From NCBI RefSeq assembly GCF_031846165.1, contig NZ_JAVRIE010000003.1:186001-250000 (forward strand): a DNA stretch of 64,000 nt, given 5' to 3'. The notes beneath the pieces were generated by a model. That model saw only the letters and a program-made list of their open reading frames with translations, did no database searches and was not told the DNA's origin. Shown piece by piece: positions 18,791 to 26,760 of this stretch (positions within the stretch are counted from its first letter, which is position 1; each line of letters begins with the position of its first letter). Origin of the DNA: Glaciecola blandensis (GTDB lineage: Bacteria; Pseudomonadota; Gammaproteobacteria; Enterobacterales; Alteromonadaceae). A program made the translations under genes and the position numbers.

Positions 18791-19538
18791 GAACTGGCTA
18801 TACATTAGCCTCAGTATCGTTGTAGTCATTGCAGTATTGGCTTATCAAACGGTATTTGTCATTGTCCCTTATGTATCTACTGAGCTCGCGAAGAAAGTGC
18901 CACCAAGCATTGTTGAGTTTTTGGATGAGATGACCCTAGAAAGTTTGGACGAGGAGGGGTTTTCACCTTCCGACATTCCGAAAGAAACGCAAGATAGATT
19001 AAGGCATTTATTTACAAGCTTAGTCGCGGAGAATGCTCAATCCGGACGCGCCTACCAACTCGTGTTTCGAGCATGGGACGGTATTGCAAATGCAATGGCC
19101 CTGCCAAATGGTACAATCGTGCTGACAGATAGACTCATTGAACTTGCCACTAATGACGAACAAATCGCAGCTGTGTTATTGCATGAGATAGCACATGTAG
19201 AGGAAAACCATGGCTTGGAAGGTCTTATCAAGTCATCGTTGCTAAGTGTATCGTTGAGTGCACTGTTCGGCGATGTAGGCGCAATGGGGGAGATTTTAGT
19301 TCAAGGCGCAGTTTTCGGCACTGACCTGAAATATAGTAGAGATGCGGAACTAGAAGCTGACGCATTTGCAGTCAATGCCTTATTGCAAGGGTCTAAGGAT
19401 CCAATGTCATTGGAAGAAATCCTAAGCAGCATCAGTGGCGATGCGGACAATGACCAAATGGGCAGCACATGGCTAAGCAGTCACCCTGATTTACCTCAAC
19501 GTATTGAGCAAATACGGCAAATCAAACTCGCGATGTAG
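18768..19538 (+). CDS. M48-family membrane metalloprotease
   Basis: This is a zinc endopeptidase anchored by one N-terminal membrane helix (about residues 10-33). The catalytic motif HEIAH is at residues 139-143 and the downstream ligand region SRDAELEADAFAV follows near residue 190, as in M48 proteases related to HtpX and BepA. Unlike BepA it has no TPR region, and unlike HtpX no second membrane pair. The start TTG 18768 lies inside the TM2-like gene, giving a 23-base overlap. It probably acts in periplasmic quality control; substrates cannot be read from the sequence. Confidence 0.85.
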   Translation: MNSNQDAKNWLYISLSIVVVIAVLAYQTVFVIVPYVSTELAKKVPPSIVEFLDEMTLESLDEEGFSPSDIPKETQDRLRHLFTSLVAENAQSGRAYQLVFRAWDGIANAMALPNGTIVLTDRLIELATNDEQIAAVLLHEIAHVEENHGLEGLIKSSLLSVSLSALFGDVGAMGEILVQGAVFGTDLKYSRDAELEADAFAVNALLQGSKDPMSLEEILSSISGDADNDQMGSTWLSSHPDLPQRIEQIRQIKLAM

Positions 19539-19579
19539 GCAAGCATTTGCCACGCACTTGCTGCTCAGCAATAGCAGCC

Positions 19580-20515
19580 TTAGGCTGCTTTAAACAAGTT
19601 TTTACCCAAGCCTTTCGCATCAATCAGAGCCATATCTGCACGTTTAAATAAACTGTCTTGCGTATCGTCTGGGCGGAAGGTTGTTGCCCCCACACTACTA
19701 GACACATCAAGATGAGATAACATTGGGTTCTTTTTAATGGCTTGTTGAATTCGTTTCGCAACACGTTTGTTCGCGGCACCATCGCTATCTAGCAGCAAGC
19801 AACAAAACTCGTCACCACCAAAGCGGAAGGCATGATCAGATTCACGTAAGCAAGATTGTAATAAGTCTGCAAACTCAATAAGGACATCGTCACCACGTTG
19901 GTGGCCATATTTGTCATTTACTTGTTTAAAGTTATCCAAATCCAGAATTAATAAACCGAAGCCTTGCTCGCTGCGCAAGCTCATACTCATTAGCTTTTGA
20001 ATAGAATCATTGAAGTGAGAGCGATTATATAAGCCCGTCAACATGTCTTTCGTTGCTAACTGTTTAATTCGGTAGTACTCCAAAGCATGCTTTAAACCCA
20101 TTGCATAGATTGCGTGTACTTCAGACAAAAGTTTGCGCTGAACGGGCGACAAAACCTTGGAAAATACATATGCGAGTTGTGCATGCTGAGGAGCACCGAA
20201 AGGATGGCCGTAGTCGAGAGATATCTTCATACTACGAGCGGTATTCGTGCTTTTGCCAAAAGACAATACTTGATTGGCAAAGCTAATTTTTATCGCTGTG
20301 CACGGTAATTTTGTTTTTAATAAATCAAAATAGCTATCAACTAACTCATTCAAGTCAATTGACTGCAACATAGTGCGCATTATATTCGACGATTCAATGG
20401 TAGATAACATAGGACTTTCTCTTTCGCCATCAAACTCGAAGGTCTTTACGGCGCGCGTTTCTATCGCTGGACTATCCTTAGTTCCATTAGTGTCTTTTAC
20501 TGCAAGGATATCCAT
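19580..20515 (-). CDS. Diguanylate cyclase with GGDEF domain
   Basis: This soluble 311-residue protein has an unassigned N-terminal region (about 1-150) and a C-terminal GGDEF domain. The active-site motif RFGGDEF has GGDEF at residues 233-237, and an intact inhibitory site RESD (224-227) lies exactly five residues before it, so product inhibition by c-di-GMP is expected. It should make c-di-GMP from two GTP. No sensor domain or membrane segment is recognised in the N-terminal half. It starts at the complement of 20513-20515 with TTTGGAGT upstream. It converges on the M48 gene. Confidence 0.93.
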   Translation of the reverse strand: MDILAVKDTNGTKDSPAIETRAVKTFEFDGERESPMLSTIESSNIMRTMLQSIDLNELVDSYFDLLKTKLPCTAIKISFANQVLSFGKSTNTARSMKISLDYGHPFGAPQHAQLAYVFSKVLSPVQRKLLSEVHAIYAMGLKHALEYYRIKQLATKDMLTGLYNRSHFNDSIQKLMSMSLRSEQGFGLLILDLDNFKQVNDKYGHQRGDDVLIEFADLLQSCLRESDHAFRFGGDEFCCLLLDSDGAANKRVAKRIQQAIKKNPMLSHLDVSSSVGATTFRPDDTQDSLFKRADMALIDAKGLGKNLFKAA

Positions 20516-20754
20516 TGTTTACTCCAAATAGATCTCTTTAAATATGAATACTTCATGATCAATACACAGTGTTTTTCAAACTTTCGTCAGCTTATTGACG
20601 GATAGATTGATTTAATCGCTATATTGGGTATGTTTTTTGTGCCAATATCTATGATGCTTGCTCTGTAAGCCGCGATATGCCGTTTTAACTGCTGTGCTAA
20701 TCATACTTAAGTAGAGTAAAGCAAACTTTGTGCCTATTTTTAAACGTGCTGTTT

Positions 20755-20768
20755 TTTTCAGCTGAAAA
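20755..20768. promoter_or_regulatory. 14-base perfect palindrome before the antiporter gene
   Basis: TTTTCAGCTGAAAA is a perfect palindrome 36 bases before the antiporter start codon, in the 288-base divergent region shared with the diguanylate cyclase gene. It could be an operator for a dimeric regulator. No T tract follows, so it is not a typical terminator. Confidence 0.4.
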
Positions 20769-20803
20769 GCCACAGTACAGTTTGATTGTTAAAGGAAACT
20801 CAT

Positions 20804-22777
20804 TTGGATTCGACGTTTATTAATGTCATTGCGCTGTTGGCTTTGTCCGTACTTTTGGTATGGAGCTTTAAGCGCATCAATTTGCCCGCTATCTTGGCCT
20901 ATCTAGCCGTTGGGGTAGTGGCTGGCCCTCAGGTCCTTTCAATGTATTCAGATCCTGAACAAATGCATCTCTTGGCTGAGGTTGGTATTGTATTCTTGCT
21001 ATTTTCCTTGGGGCTGGAGTTTTCACTACCTAAGCTTGTCGCCATGCGCAATCTTGTATTTGGGGTGGGAGCAGGACAGATGTTGATCACGACAGTGCTG
21101 TTTGCTGCTATCGCACTCGTCTTTGGGCAAACACTCAGCACTGCGATCATTATCGGTGGCATGGTTGCTCTTTCTTCTACCGCAATTGTCATTAAACAAA
21201 TTGATGATGCGGGACGATTAAATACGCCACGCTCGCAAATGGCAGTCAGTATATTGCTATTTCAGGACTTAGCCGTTGTCCCTTTTTTAATCGTCATTCC
21301 TCTACTGGCTGAAAGCGCTGAACAGAGTATCGGCGCGGCCATGCTTCTGGCTTTATTTAAAGGTGTTGTCGTCGTTGTATTGCTGCTGTCGATGGGGCGT
21401 TGGTTATTACCAAAACTGTTTAATGAAGTTGCTCGGACCCGCACGGACGAGTTATTTGTGTTAACGACGATATTAGTTGCATTGTTAGCTGCTGGGACGA
21501 CCTATGCGTTTGGTTTGTCAATGGCACTAGGTGCTTTCCTTGCTGGCATGATGCTCAGTGAGTCGCAATACCGTCATCAACTCGAAGCAGATATAAGACC
21601 ATTCAGAGATATTCTAATGGGTCTATTTTTCATTACTGTCGGGATGAAGTTAGAGCTGAATGTTTTCATTAGTCAATTTCATTGGGTCATTGTTGGCTTG
21701 GTTGTACTCGTTGTATTAAAGACGGTGGTTGTATGGTTTAGCGCTATTCTATTCAAGAGTAACAAACAAGATGCTTGGGCAGCAGGTATGAAGCTAGCGC
21801 AACTTGGGGAGTTTAGCTTTGTTATTGCGGCTTTAGCGGCACAAAACGGCGTGATTACCAGTGAACAGTCTTCTATGGTCATCAGTATTGGACTGCTAAG
21901 TATGGCTATTACGCCTTGGCTGATTACTCAAAGTGGTAGGTTCGCGAACTGGATTGCCCCTAACGATGCACTTGTTCATGCTCAACAAGTACAACCGAAC
22001 ATCAGTTCTGAGAGTTTATCAAATCATGTCTTAATTTTGGGCTTTGGTCGGGTGGGGCAGTCTGTCGCTAGAATGCTGAAGTTAGAAGGTATTAAGTACA
22101 TTGCTATCGACTTTGACCCTGTTAGAGTGCATGAAAGCCGTTCTGCGGGCGAAAGTGTCATGTTTGGTGATGCTTGCCAGCGAGACTTACTAAAATCTGC
22201 GGGTATAGCTAAGGCGCAACTTGCGTTAATTACTTTCGATCAACACGACAAAGCGCTGAAAGTCGTGAATGTTATTACCGATTTAAAAGCGGGCCTACCC
22301 ATAGTCGTTAGAACGCGAAAAGATTATCAGTCTGAAGATTTTTATGCCGCAGGCGTACTTCAGGTCGTTCCTGAAATACAAGAAGGTAGCTTAATGCTTG
22401 TGTCTCAAGTCTTGCATAGCGCAGGAGTCCCGATGTCACGCATTCTAAAGCGTGTGCGCAATGAACGGAAGAAAGGCTATCAGCATATGCATGGCTTTTT
22501 TCCAGGTGAAACTACCGAAATCACTTACGGTACAAAAGACAAACTTGAATTCATGCATGCGGTCGCGATTGGCAGCGATGCTTATGCGGTGAATAAAACA
22601 CTCAGTGAACTAGATATTGAGCGTCGACGCGTCAAAGTGACAGGACTTCGGCGCAATAATAACGAGATTGAATCACCGGAAGCCGACACGCTGATCGTAG
22701 CGAATGACGTATTGGTTATTTCTGGGAAGCCAAGACGGGTTGAGCGAATTGAGCATTATTTGTTATATGGCAAATAA
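20804..22777 (+). CDS. CPA2-family K+/H+ antiporter with RCK domain (KefB/KefC-like)
   Basis: This inner-membrane cation:proton antiporter has an N-terminal 12-13-helix transporter domain (about residues 1-385). A cytoplasmic RCK/TrkA-N domain beginning HVLILGFGRVGQSVARML near residue 405 binds a nucleotide, and a TrkA-C-like domain occupies the last 80 residues. Conserved transporter segments include SLGLEFSLPKL and GAFLAGMMLSES. I place the start at TTG 20804, seven bases after AAGGAA; another TTG at 20786 lacks such a site. It most likely exports K+ in exchange for protons. Glutathione-adduct gating of KefB/KefC is not evident from the sequence. Confidence 0.9.
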   Translation: MDSTFINVIALLALSVLLVWSFKRINLPAILAYLAVGVVAGPQVLSMYSDPEQMHLLAEVGIVFLLFSLGLEFSLPKLVAMRNLVFGVGAGQMLITTVLFAAIALVFGQTLSTAIIIGGMVALSSTAIVIKQIDDAGRLNTPRSQMAVSILLFQDLAVVPFLIVIPLLAESAEQSIGAAMLLALFKGVVVVVLLLSMGRWLLPKLFNEVARTRTDELFVLTTILVALLAAGTTYAFGLSMALGAFLAGMMLSESQYRHQLEADIRPFRDILMGLFFITVGMKLELNVFISQFHWVIVGLVVLVVLKTVVVWFSAILFKSNKQDAWAAGMKLAQLGEFSFVIAALAAQNGVITSEQSSMVISIGLLSMAITPWLITQSGRFANWIAPNDALVHAQQVQPNISSESLSNHVLILGFGRVGQSVARMLKLEGIKYIAIDFDPVRVHESRSAGESVMFGDACQRDLLKSAGIAKAQLALITFDQHDKALKVVNVITDLKAGLPIVVRTRKDYQSEDFYAAGVLQVVPEIQEGSLMLVSQVLHSAGVPMSRILKRVRNERKKGYQHMHGFFPGETTEITYGTKDKLEFMHAVAIGSDAYAVNKTLSELDIERRRVKVTGLRRNNNEIESPEADTLIVANDVLVISGKPRRVERIEHYLLYGK

Positions 22778-22878
22778 GCGCGATGTTTTATAAATCGGCC
22801 ATATGATGCAAAATTTTCCAATAATCCTATTCAAATAAAGTAAACTACGCCCATTATTCATTAGTGAGGAGATTTTCC

Positions 22879-23874
22879 GTGGCGGTTCATTGGTTCCCAG
22901 GGCACATGCACAAGGCGCTTAAAGAGATTAAAGAGGCCTTAAGCCAGGTTGATATTCTCATTGAAGTGTTAGATGCACGAATTCCATATTCTAGCGAAAA
23001 CCCTGAAGTTGCAAAGATTAGGGGAGATAAGCCCGTTCTGAAAATACTCAATAAGTCAGACCTTGCTGATCCCGAGATCACCGCTAGGTGGCAGGCTCAT
23101 TTGGAGTCTGAAAGAGGCGTCAAAACATTTACAACCTCTACAGATAATACAGCTAAAACCAAGCAAATAATCGAGTTAATCCGCAAAACCTGTGCTCAAA
23201 AAGATGCATCGGTAAAAACGATCAATGCCATGATTATGGGCATACCAAATGTAGGAAAATCGACGCTGATCAACATCTTAGCTGATCGTGTTATCGCGAA
23301 AACCGGCAACGAGCCTGCAGTGACCAAAAATCAACAACGTATCAATCTCGGGAGCGGCATCGTTTTATACGATACACCGGGTGTACTTTGGCCGAAGCTC
23401 GAAAATCCGAATACCGGTTATCGCTTAGCAGCATCGGGTGCCGTCAAAGACACTGCAATGGAATACGATGACGTAGGCTTTTATGCGGCAGACTATTTGA
23501 TAAAAGCTTATCCTGATTTGATGCAAGACCGCTACCGCCTCGATTTTGTGCCAGACACCGAACTAGCGTTCTTAGAGATGGCGGCATCGAAGCGCGGCGC
23601 GTTGATGGCAGGTGGTCGTGTTAATTTGCATAAGATTTGTGAAGTACTTATCAATGAGTTGAGGTCGGGAAAACTGGGCCGTATTACCCTAGAAACGCCT
23701 GAGATGCTGATTGAAGAAAAAAGAGAGATGGCAGAGGTAGCCGCCAAAAAGCTCGCAGACAAAGAAAAACGAAAGCAGCGTTTCAAGGATGGCTCGCTGA
23801 CGCCAGATAAAAAAGATAAAAAAGAAAAGCGTGAAGAAAAACGAATGGAAAATAGAGCGCGACGAAAAACGTAA
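22879..23874 (+). CDS. YlqF/RbgA-like circularly permuted GTPase
   Basis: This 331-residue cytoplasmic protein belongs to the GTPases that act in late large-subunit ribosome assembly. The G-motif order is permuted: NKSD (G4) near residue 58 comes before the P-loop GIPNVGKST (G1) near residue 128, and DTPG (G3) follows. The N terminus VHWFPGHMHKALKEI is diagnostic for the YlqF branch. The C-terminal tail is very basic (Lys/Arg/Glu-rich), fitting rRNA contact. The start GTG 22879 has GTGAGGAG seven bases upstream. It converges on the M14 peptidase gene. Confidence 0.9.
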   Translation: MAVHWFPGHMHKALKEIKEALSQVDILIEVLDARIPYSSENPEVAKIRGDKPVLKILNKSDLADPEITARWQAHLESERGVKTFTTSTDNTAKTKQIIELIRKTCAQKDASVKTINAMIMGIPNVGKSTLINILADRVIAKTGNEPAVTKNQQRINLGSGIVLYDTPGVLWPKLENPNTGYRLAASGAVKDTAMEYDDVGFYAADYLIKAYPDLMQDRYRLDFVPDTELAFLEMAASKRGALMAGGRVNLHKICEVLINELRSGKLGRITLETPEMLIEEKREMAEVAAKKLADKEKRKQRFKDGSLTPDKKDKKEKREEKRMENRARRKT

Positions 23875-23932
23875 TGACAGTTAATCAGTCGCGCAATGGT
23901 GTGTTAGAGCAGGGCGTGGTTGTTGATAGATA

Positions 23933-24907
23933 CTAAGACAACTGGCTCAACACGTGCTCGATTGCCCCAGTAATGGCTGCGACCTGCGCTTTCGCACATA
24001 TTTCGTCGTTAGCGTTTGGACTGTCAGGATAAACTTCAGTTGTGCTAACGTAAGGCGCATCTGTAAAACCACCACATAAGTGTAATGACTTTTTGTCATA
24101 ATTAATCACACCATGCTGTTCTACATCAGCCCCAATAATTTTATTGTCTTTATCTGCTAAAGCAATGTGGGTAACTGACTCAACAGCCTTTATGATAGCG
24201 CGTTGAAAGTCAGGCTTGGGTCGACTTGTATCTCCGACAGTGTAAAAACCATCAGGAATGTCCCACACCTTTTGTTCAATGGCATCACGTGCTGCTAACG
24301 CCGGACGAAATTCTGTATTGTCAGAGTCGGTAGTTTCGTGCAAGTCAATGTGCATACTGAGTGGAAGTTCTAAAGCTGCAACGCACGCCATAGCCAGTTT
24401 TGCTTCCTGGCTTGGACTATTTTCAATAAAGGAGCGATTAGGATCTAGTGCAAAAGGGTTCCAACGATTAATCGTTTCATATCCCCAAGGGCTTAGGCAT
24501 GGCAAGACAATGATATTTGCTTTTCCTTTGTACGCTGAGGCAGCATCGCGAATAAAAGCAATTGCACCTTGCACCCCACTGGTTTCATAACCATGAACAC
24601 CGCCGGTGACTAAAATATTGGGTAGTCCAACTTGATGCTCACCGATAACAGCGCAATACAATGGATAATCAGCATAGGCACTTCCTTGGTTTGCTCCGTC
24701 ACTTAAGCTCAACGATTGATAGTGAAGAGTACCGTAGTTTATTAACTCATAAATTAAGCCTTCACTTCTCAGTTGGTTTAAGGGGTCAGCGACCTCATCA
24801 AAGTAAGAACGCTTTTGGTATTGTTGATCTAACCAAGCTTGCTTATCTTTCTCTGTCCAAGGTTTACCAGGCGTGCCAATCGAGTATTCAGGGTATGCAT
24901 CAGTCAT
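23933..24907 (-). CDS. M14-like zinc carboxypeptidase / aspartoacylase-fold protein
   Basis: This 324-residue soluble protein has the metallocarboxypeptidase arrangement: GGVHGYETSG supplies the zinc-binding His and Glu, LDPNRSF resembles the substrate-binding Asn-Arg pair, and SMHIDLHETTDSD supplies the third ligand His. The late Glu in STTEVYPDS could be the catalytic one. Related proteins include M14 peptidases and the succinylglutamate desuccinylase/aspartoacylase group; the substrate cannot be chosen from the sequence. No signal peptide is seen. Its ATG abuts the stop of the PspB-like gene upstream on the same strand, so both are one unit. Confidence 0.8.
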   Translation of the reverse strand: MTDAYPEYSIGTPGKPWTEKDKQAWLDQQYQKRSYFDEVADPLNQLRSEGLIYELINYGTLHYQSLSLSDGANQGSAYADYPLYCAVIGEHQVGLPNILVTGGVHGYETSGVQGAIAFIRDAASAYKGKANIIVLPCLSPWGYETINRWNPFALDPNRSFIENSPSQEAKLAMACVAALELPLSMHIDLHETTDSDNTEFRPALAARDAIEQKVWDIPDGFYTVGDTSRPKPDFQRAIIKAVESVTHIALADKDNKIIGADVEQHGVINYDKKSLHLCGGFTDAPYVSTTEVYPDSPNANDEICAKAQVAAITGAIEHVLSQLS

Positions 24908-25150
24908 TTAAGCGGCAGGATCCTTTCTTAAGTTTTCAAATTCTTTGTTCAATGAGTATTTTTCGTCAGTCACAATACGCTCTAGGGTAGCGATTCGCTC
25001 GCTCATCACCTCAATTTGACTGAGCAATTCATTTTTTTCTTTCTTGCTGAGCGCGCTGGCTTCTTTTTTCTTTCTGTCGGATAGGGTTGAGATAATACTC
25101 GTTATACCACCGACACAAATGGCAACAATAATAATAGCCGTTAAGTTCAT
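24908..25150 (-). CDS. Small PspB-like membrane protein
   Basis: The 80-residue protein has one N-terminal membrane helix (about residues 3-22), then the charged segment SDRKKKEASALSKKEKNE and an amphipathic helix with MSERIATLERIV. This is the layout of phage-shock protein B, whose conserved end reads RIxTLExIL. There is no pspA or pspC nearby, so it may be a stand-alone relative. I start it at ATG 25150, eight bases after AAGGAG; an ATG at 25174 lies upstream of that site and would add eight residues. It is translationally coupled to the M14-like gene that follows. Confidence 0.6.
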   Translation of the reverse strand: MNLTAIIIVAICVGGITSIISTLSDRKKKEASALSKKEKNELLSQIEVMSERIATLERIVTDEKYSLNKEFENLRKDPAA

Positions 25151-25609
25151 CTTGTTTCTCCTTAAAATAGTCAAAGTATACCGCGCTAGCTAAAAAGCGC
25201 GCCACGCGAAATTGTACCAACAAGAATGTTTAGCAAAACTAACATTCCAAAATATGGCTGACAAGCGAAAGCAGTAATAGCTCGCATATCTTTTTATTCT
25301 TTGTCTCAATTTCGTCTTTTGTGTGTTTTCAAATCTTAGCAAGCAAAAGTTTTGCCAAAAGAAAAGTTAAGTAATAACAATGGCTTATATTTTCAGTGGT
25401 TCGTTTCTATTGGGTTTATTGGTTAAATTGACCAAAAAGGAGTTAGATGTACAAACTAAGGCATAGGATGTTAAACGATATATTGTGCGTTTCGTAATAG
25501 CTCTTATTATACGTTTTATTATTACAACACCGAGTAATTCGCTATAATCAGCGCTGAGCTTCAAATTCATCTCACAAAACTAACATTATTATATTTATAT
25601 CAAGGGCTT
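25151..25609. other. 459-base A+T-rich intergenic region
   Basis: This divergent region separates the PspB-like gene (minus) from tadA (plus). It holds a sigma-70-like promoter for tadA close to its right end. A 28-codon open frame at 25380-25466 has a hydrophobic stretch but no good ribosome site, so I do not call it a gene. No RNA gene is recognised. Confidence 0.5.
25520..25548 (+). promoter_or_regulatory. Sigma-70-like promoter of tadA
   Basis: TATTAC (25520-25525) and a perfect TATAAT (25543-25548) are separated by 17 bases. The expected start of transcription is about 55 bases before the tadA ATG. The -10 match is strong, the -35 match weak. Confidence 0.55.
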
Positions 25610-26110
25610 ATGAGCGAAATTCAAGCATTAAATCAAGACGAAGTGTTTATGGCTAGAGCAATTGAGCTTGCCGAAAAAGCAGAAGCTATCGACGAAGTCC
25701 CAGTAGGGGCGGTGATTGTCTTGGACGGTATCATTATCGGTGAGGGTTATAACCAGTCCATTTCATTAAATGATCCAAGTGCGCATGCTGAAATGATAGC
25801 CCTACGCGAAGCCGCAGTAAATGTGAATAACTATCGTGTGCTTGATGCTACCTTGTATGTAACGCTGGAGCCGTGTCCGATGTGTGCGGGGGCTTTAGTG
25901 CATGGCAGGATTAAGCGCCTTGTTTTTGGCACTTATGATATGAAAACAGGAGCAAGCGGTAGTGTTATGGATATCACTAATCATGCAGGTTTAAATCATC
26001 AAGTGTTGGTCGAAGGTGGTTGTTTACAAGCCGAGTGTAGTGCGCAGATATCTGCTTTCTTCAAGCGTAGAAGAGCCCAAAAAAAGCAGCAAAAACATCT
26101 AGGTGAGTGA
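25610..26110 (+). CDS. tadA: tRNA-specific adenosine deaminase
   Basis: TadA converts A34 to inosine in tRNA-Arg(ACG), enabling decoding of CGU, CGC and CGA. The 166-residue cytidine-deaminase-fold protein has the zinc and catalytic motif HAE (His59, Glu61), and Cys89 and Cys92 in LEPCPMCAGAL. The N terminus has the usual helix DEVFMARAIELAEKA and then EVPVGAVIV. It starts at ATG 25610, preceded by CAAGGGCTT. The C-terminal tail is very basic (KRRRAQKKQQKH), as in many homologues. Confidence 0.96.
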   Translation: MSEIQALNQDEVFMARAIELAEKAEAIDEVPVGAVIVLDGIIIGEGYNQSISLNDPSAHAEMIALREAAVNVNNYRVLDATLYVTLEPCPMCAGALVHGRIKRLVFGTYDMKTGASGSVMDITNHAGLNHQVLVEGGCLQAECSAQISAFFKRRRAQKKQQKHLGE

Positions 26111-26203
26111 GGTGGCCTATGTGCCAACTTGACTACGTTTCAGGTAGCCATTGGCATTGAGTTTACTGGCGGCAAGGGCACTAATGTTAGCAGTGCCGAA
26201 TAT

Positions 26204-26233
26204 CTTTGAATGAGAGTACTTTGAATGAGAGTA
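26204..26233. repeat. 15-base tandem duplication
   Basis: CTTTGAATGAGAGTA occurs twice, head to tail with no spacer, in the gap between tadA and the small basic gene. It is an exact two-copy repeat, probably a replication-slippage product. Confidence 0.85.
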
Positions 26234-26247
26234 AGTGGGCGCTAGGA

Positions 26248-26400
26248 TTAGCAGGCTTCACTCCATTGTTCAGCAAGCTCGGTGATGGCAAATTGTTTAC
26301 GACGTTGCATGACTTTCTGATGCATTCTCTTTAATAGCATTCTACGTTGGTTACTTGCTCTTAATCTTCTACCTGAGCTAAAGCTTTTGTTTCTTTTCAT
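26248..26400 (-). CDS. Small, highly basic 50-residue protein of unknown function
   Basis: Reading the complement from ATG at 26400 gives a 50-residue open frame beginning MKRNKSFSSGRR and ending ELAEQWSEAC. About a third of it is Arg or Lys, concentrated in residues 2-35, with acidic residues only in the last eleven. AGAGGT lies five bases before the ATG, a good ribosome site. I do not recognise the family; the composition fits an RNA- or DNA-binding peptide such as a minor ribosome-associated protein, but that is inference. It lies convergent to tadA and upstream of nothing obvious. Coding status rests on the ribosome site and the biased composition. Confidence 0.5.
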   Translation of the reverse strand: MKRNKSFSSGRRLRASNQRRMLLKRMHQKVMQRRKQFAITELAEQWSEAC

Positions 26401-26760
26401 ATTGTACCTCTTTTCTGTCTTGTCTGAAGTTCCGACGACTTCAGTAGTTTTCTTTTATGTTTTAAAAATTCTTTTAAATTCGTGCTATTAGAACGCACTA
26501 GGCGTTAATAAGTTTCATTTATTTCCAAATAATGTCATTTGCCTGTTCAATTCTATTTCCAGACTATTTGTTTCTTGCCACAAATAGCTCGTCTCTCATA
26601 TTGGTCGTTGTGACTTGGTTGTTGCGACGAATACTCGAAAGATATAAGCAAGTTATAGTCCAAGTTGGTGACAATTTTGTGACCATATAATTAAGCTTAT
26701 ATGAATGAGGATGCGCTCGCGATTTTCAACAGAGCGCCAAAGAATCTCTTTTGACGTTTA
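26401..26760. other. 360-base intergenic region before mltF 3' end
   Basis: This stretch lies between the start of the small basic gene and the end of mltF, both on the minus strand. It should contain the promoter of the small gene. It has a hairpin at 26424-26444 and a weaker inverted repeat CTATTTG/CAAATAG near 26563. I see no further coding frame and no recognised RNA. Confidence 0.5.
26424..26456 (+). terminator. Terminator-like hairpin
   Basis: CTGAAGT and ACTTCAG pair around a seven-base loop and are followed on the plus strand by TAGTTTTCTTTT. It could stop read-through from tadA, more than 300 bases upstream, before it reaches mltF antisense. The distance makes the assignment uncertain. 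Confidence 0.4.

Noticed and set aside
19573..19589. AGCAGCC/GGCTGCT hairpin as a bidirectional terminator between the M48 and diguanylate cyclase genes
   Set aside because: It overlaps the cyclase stop codon and has no T tract on either side.
25380..25466. 28-codon frame with a hydrophobic stretch upstream of tadA
   Set aside because: No good ribosome site and too short to separate from chance.
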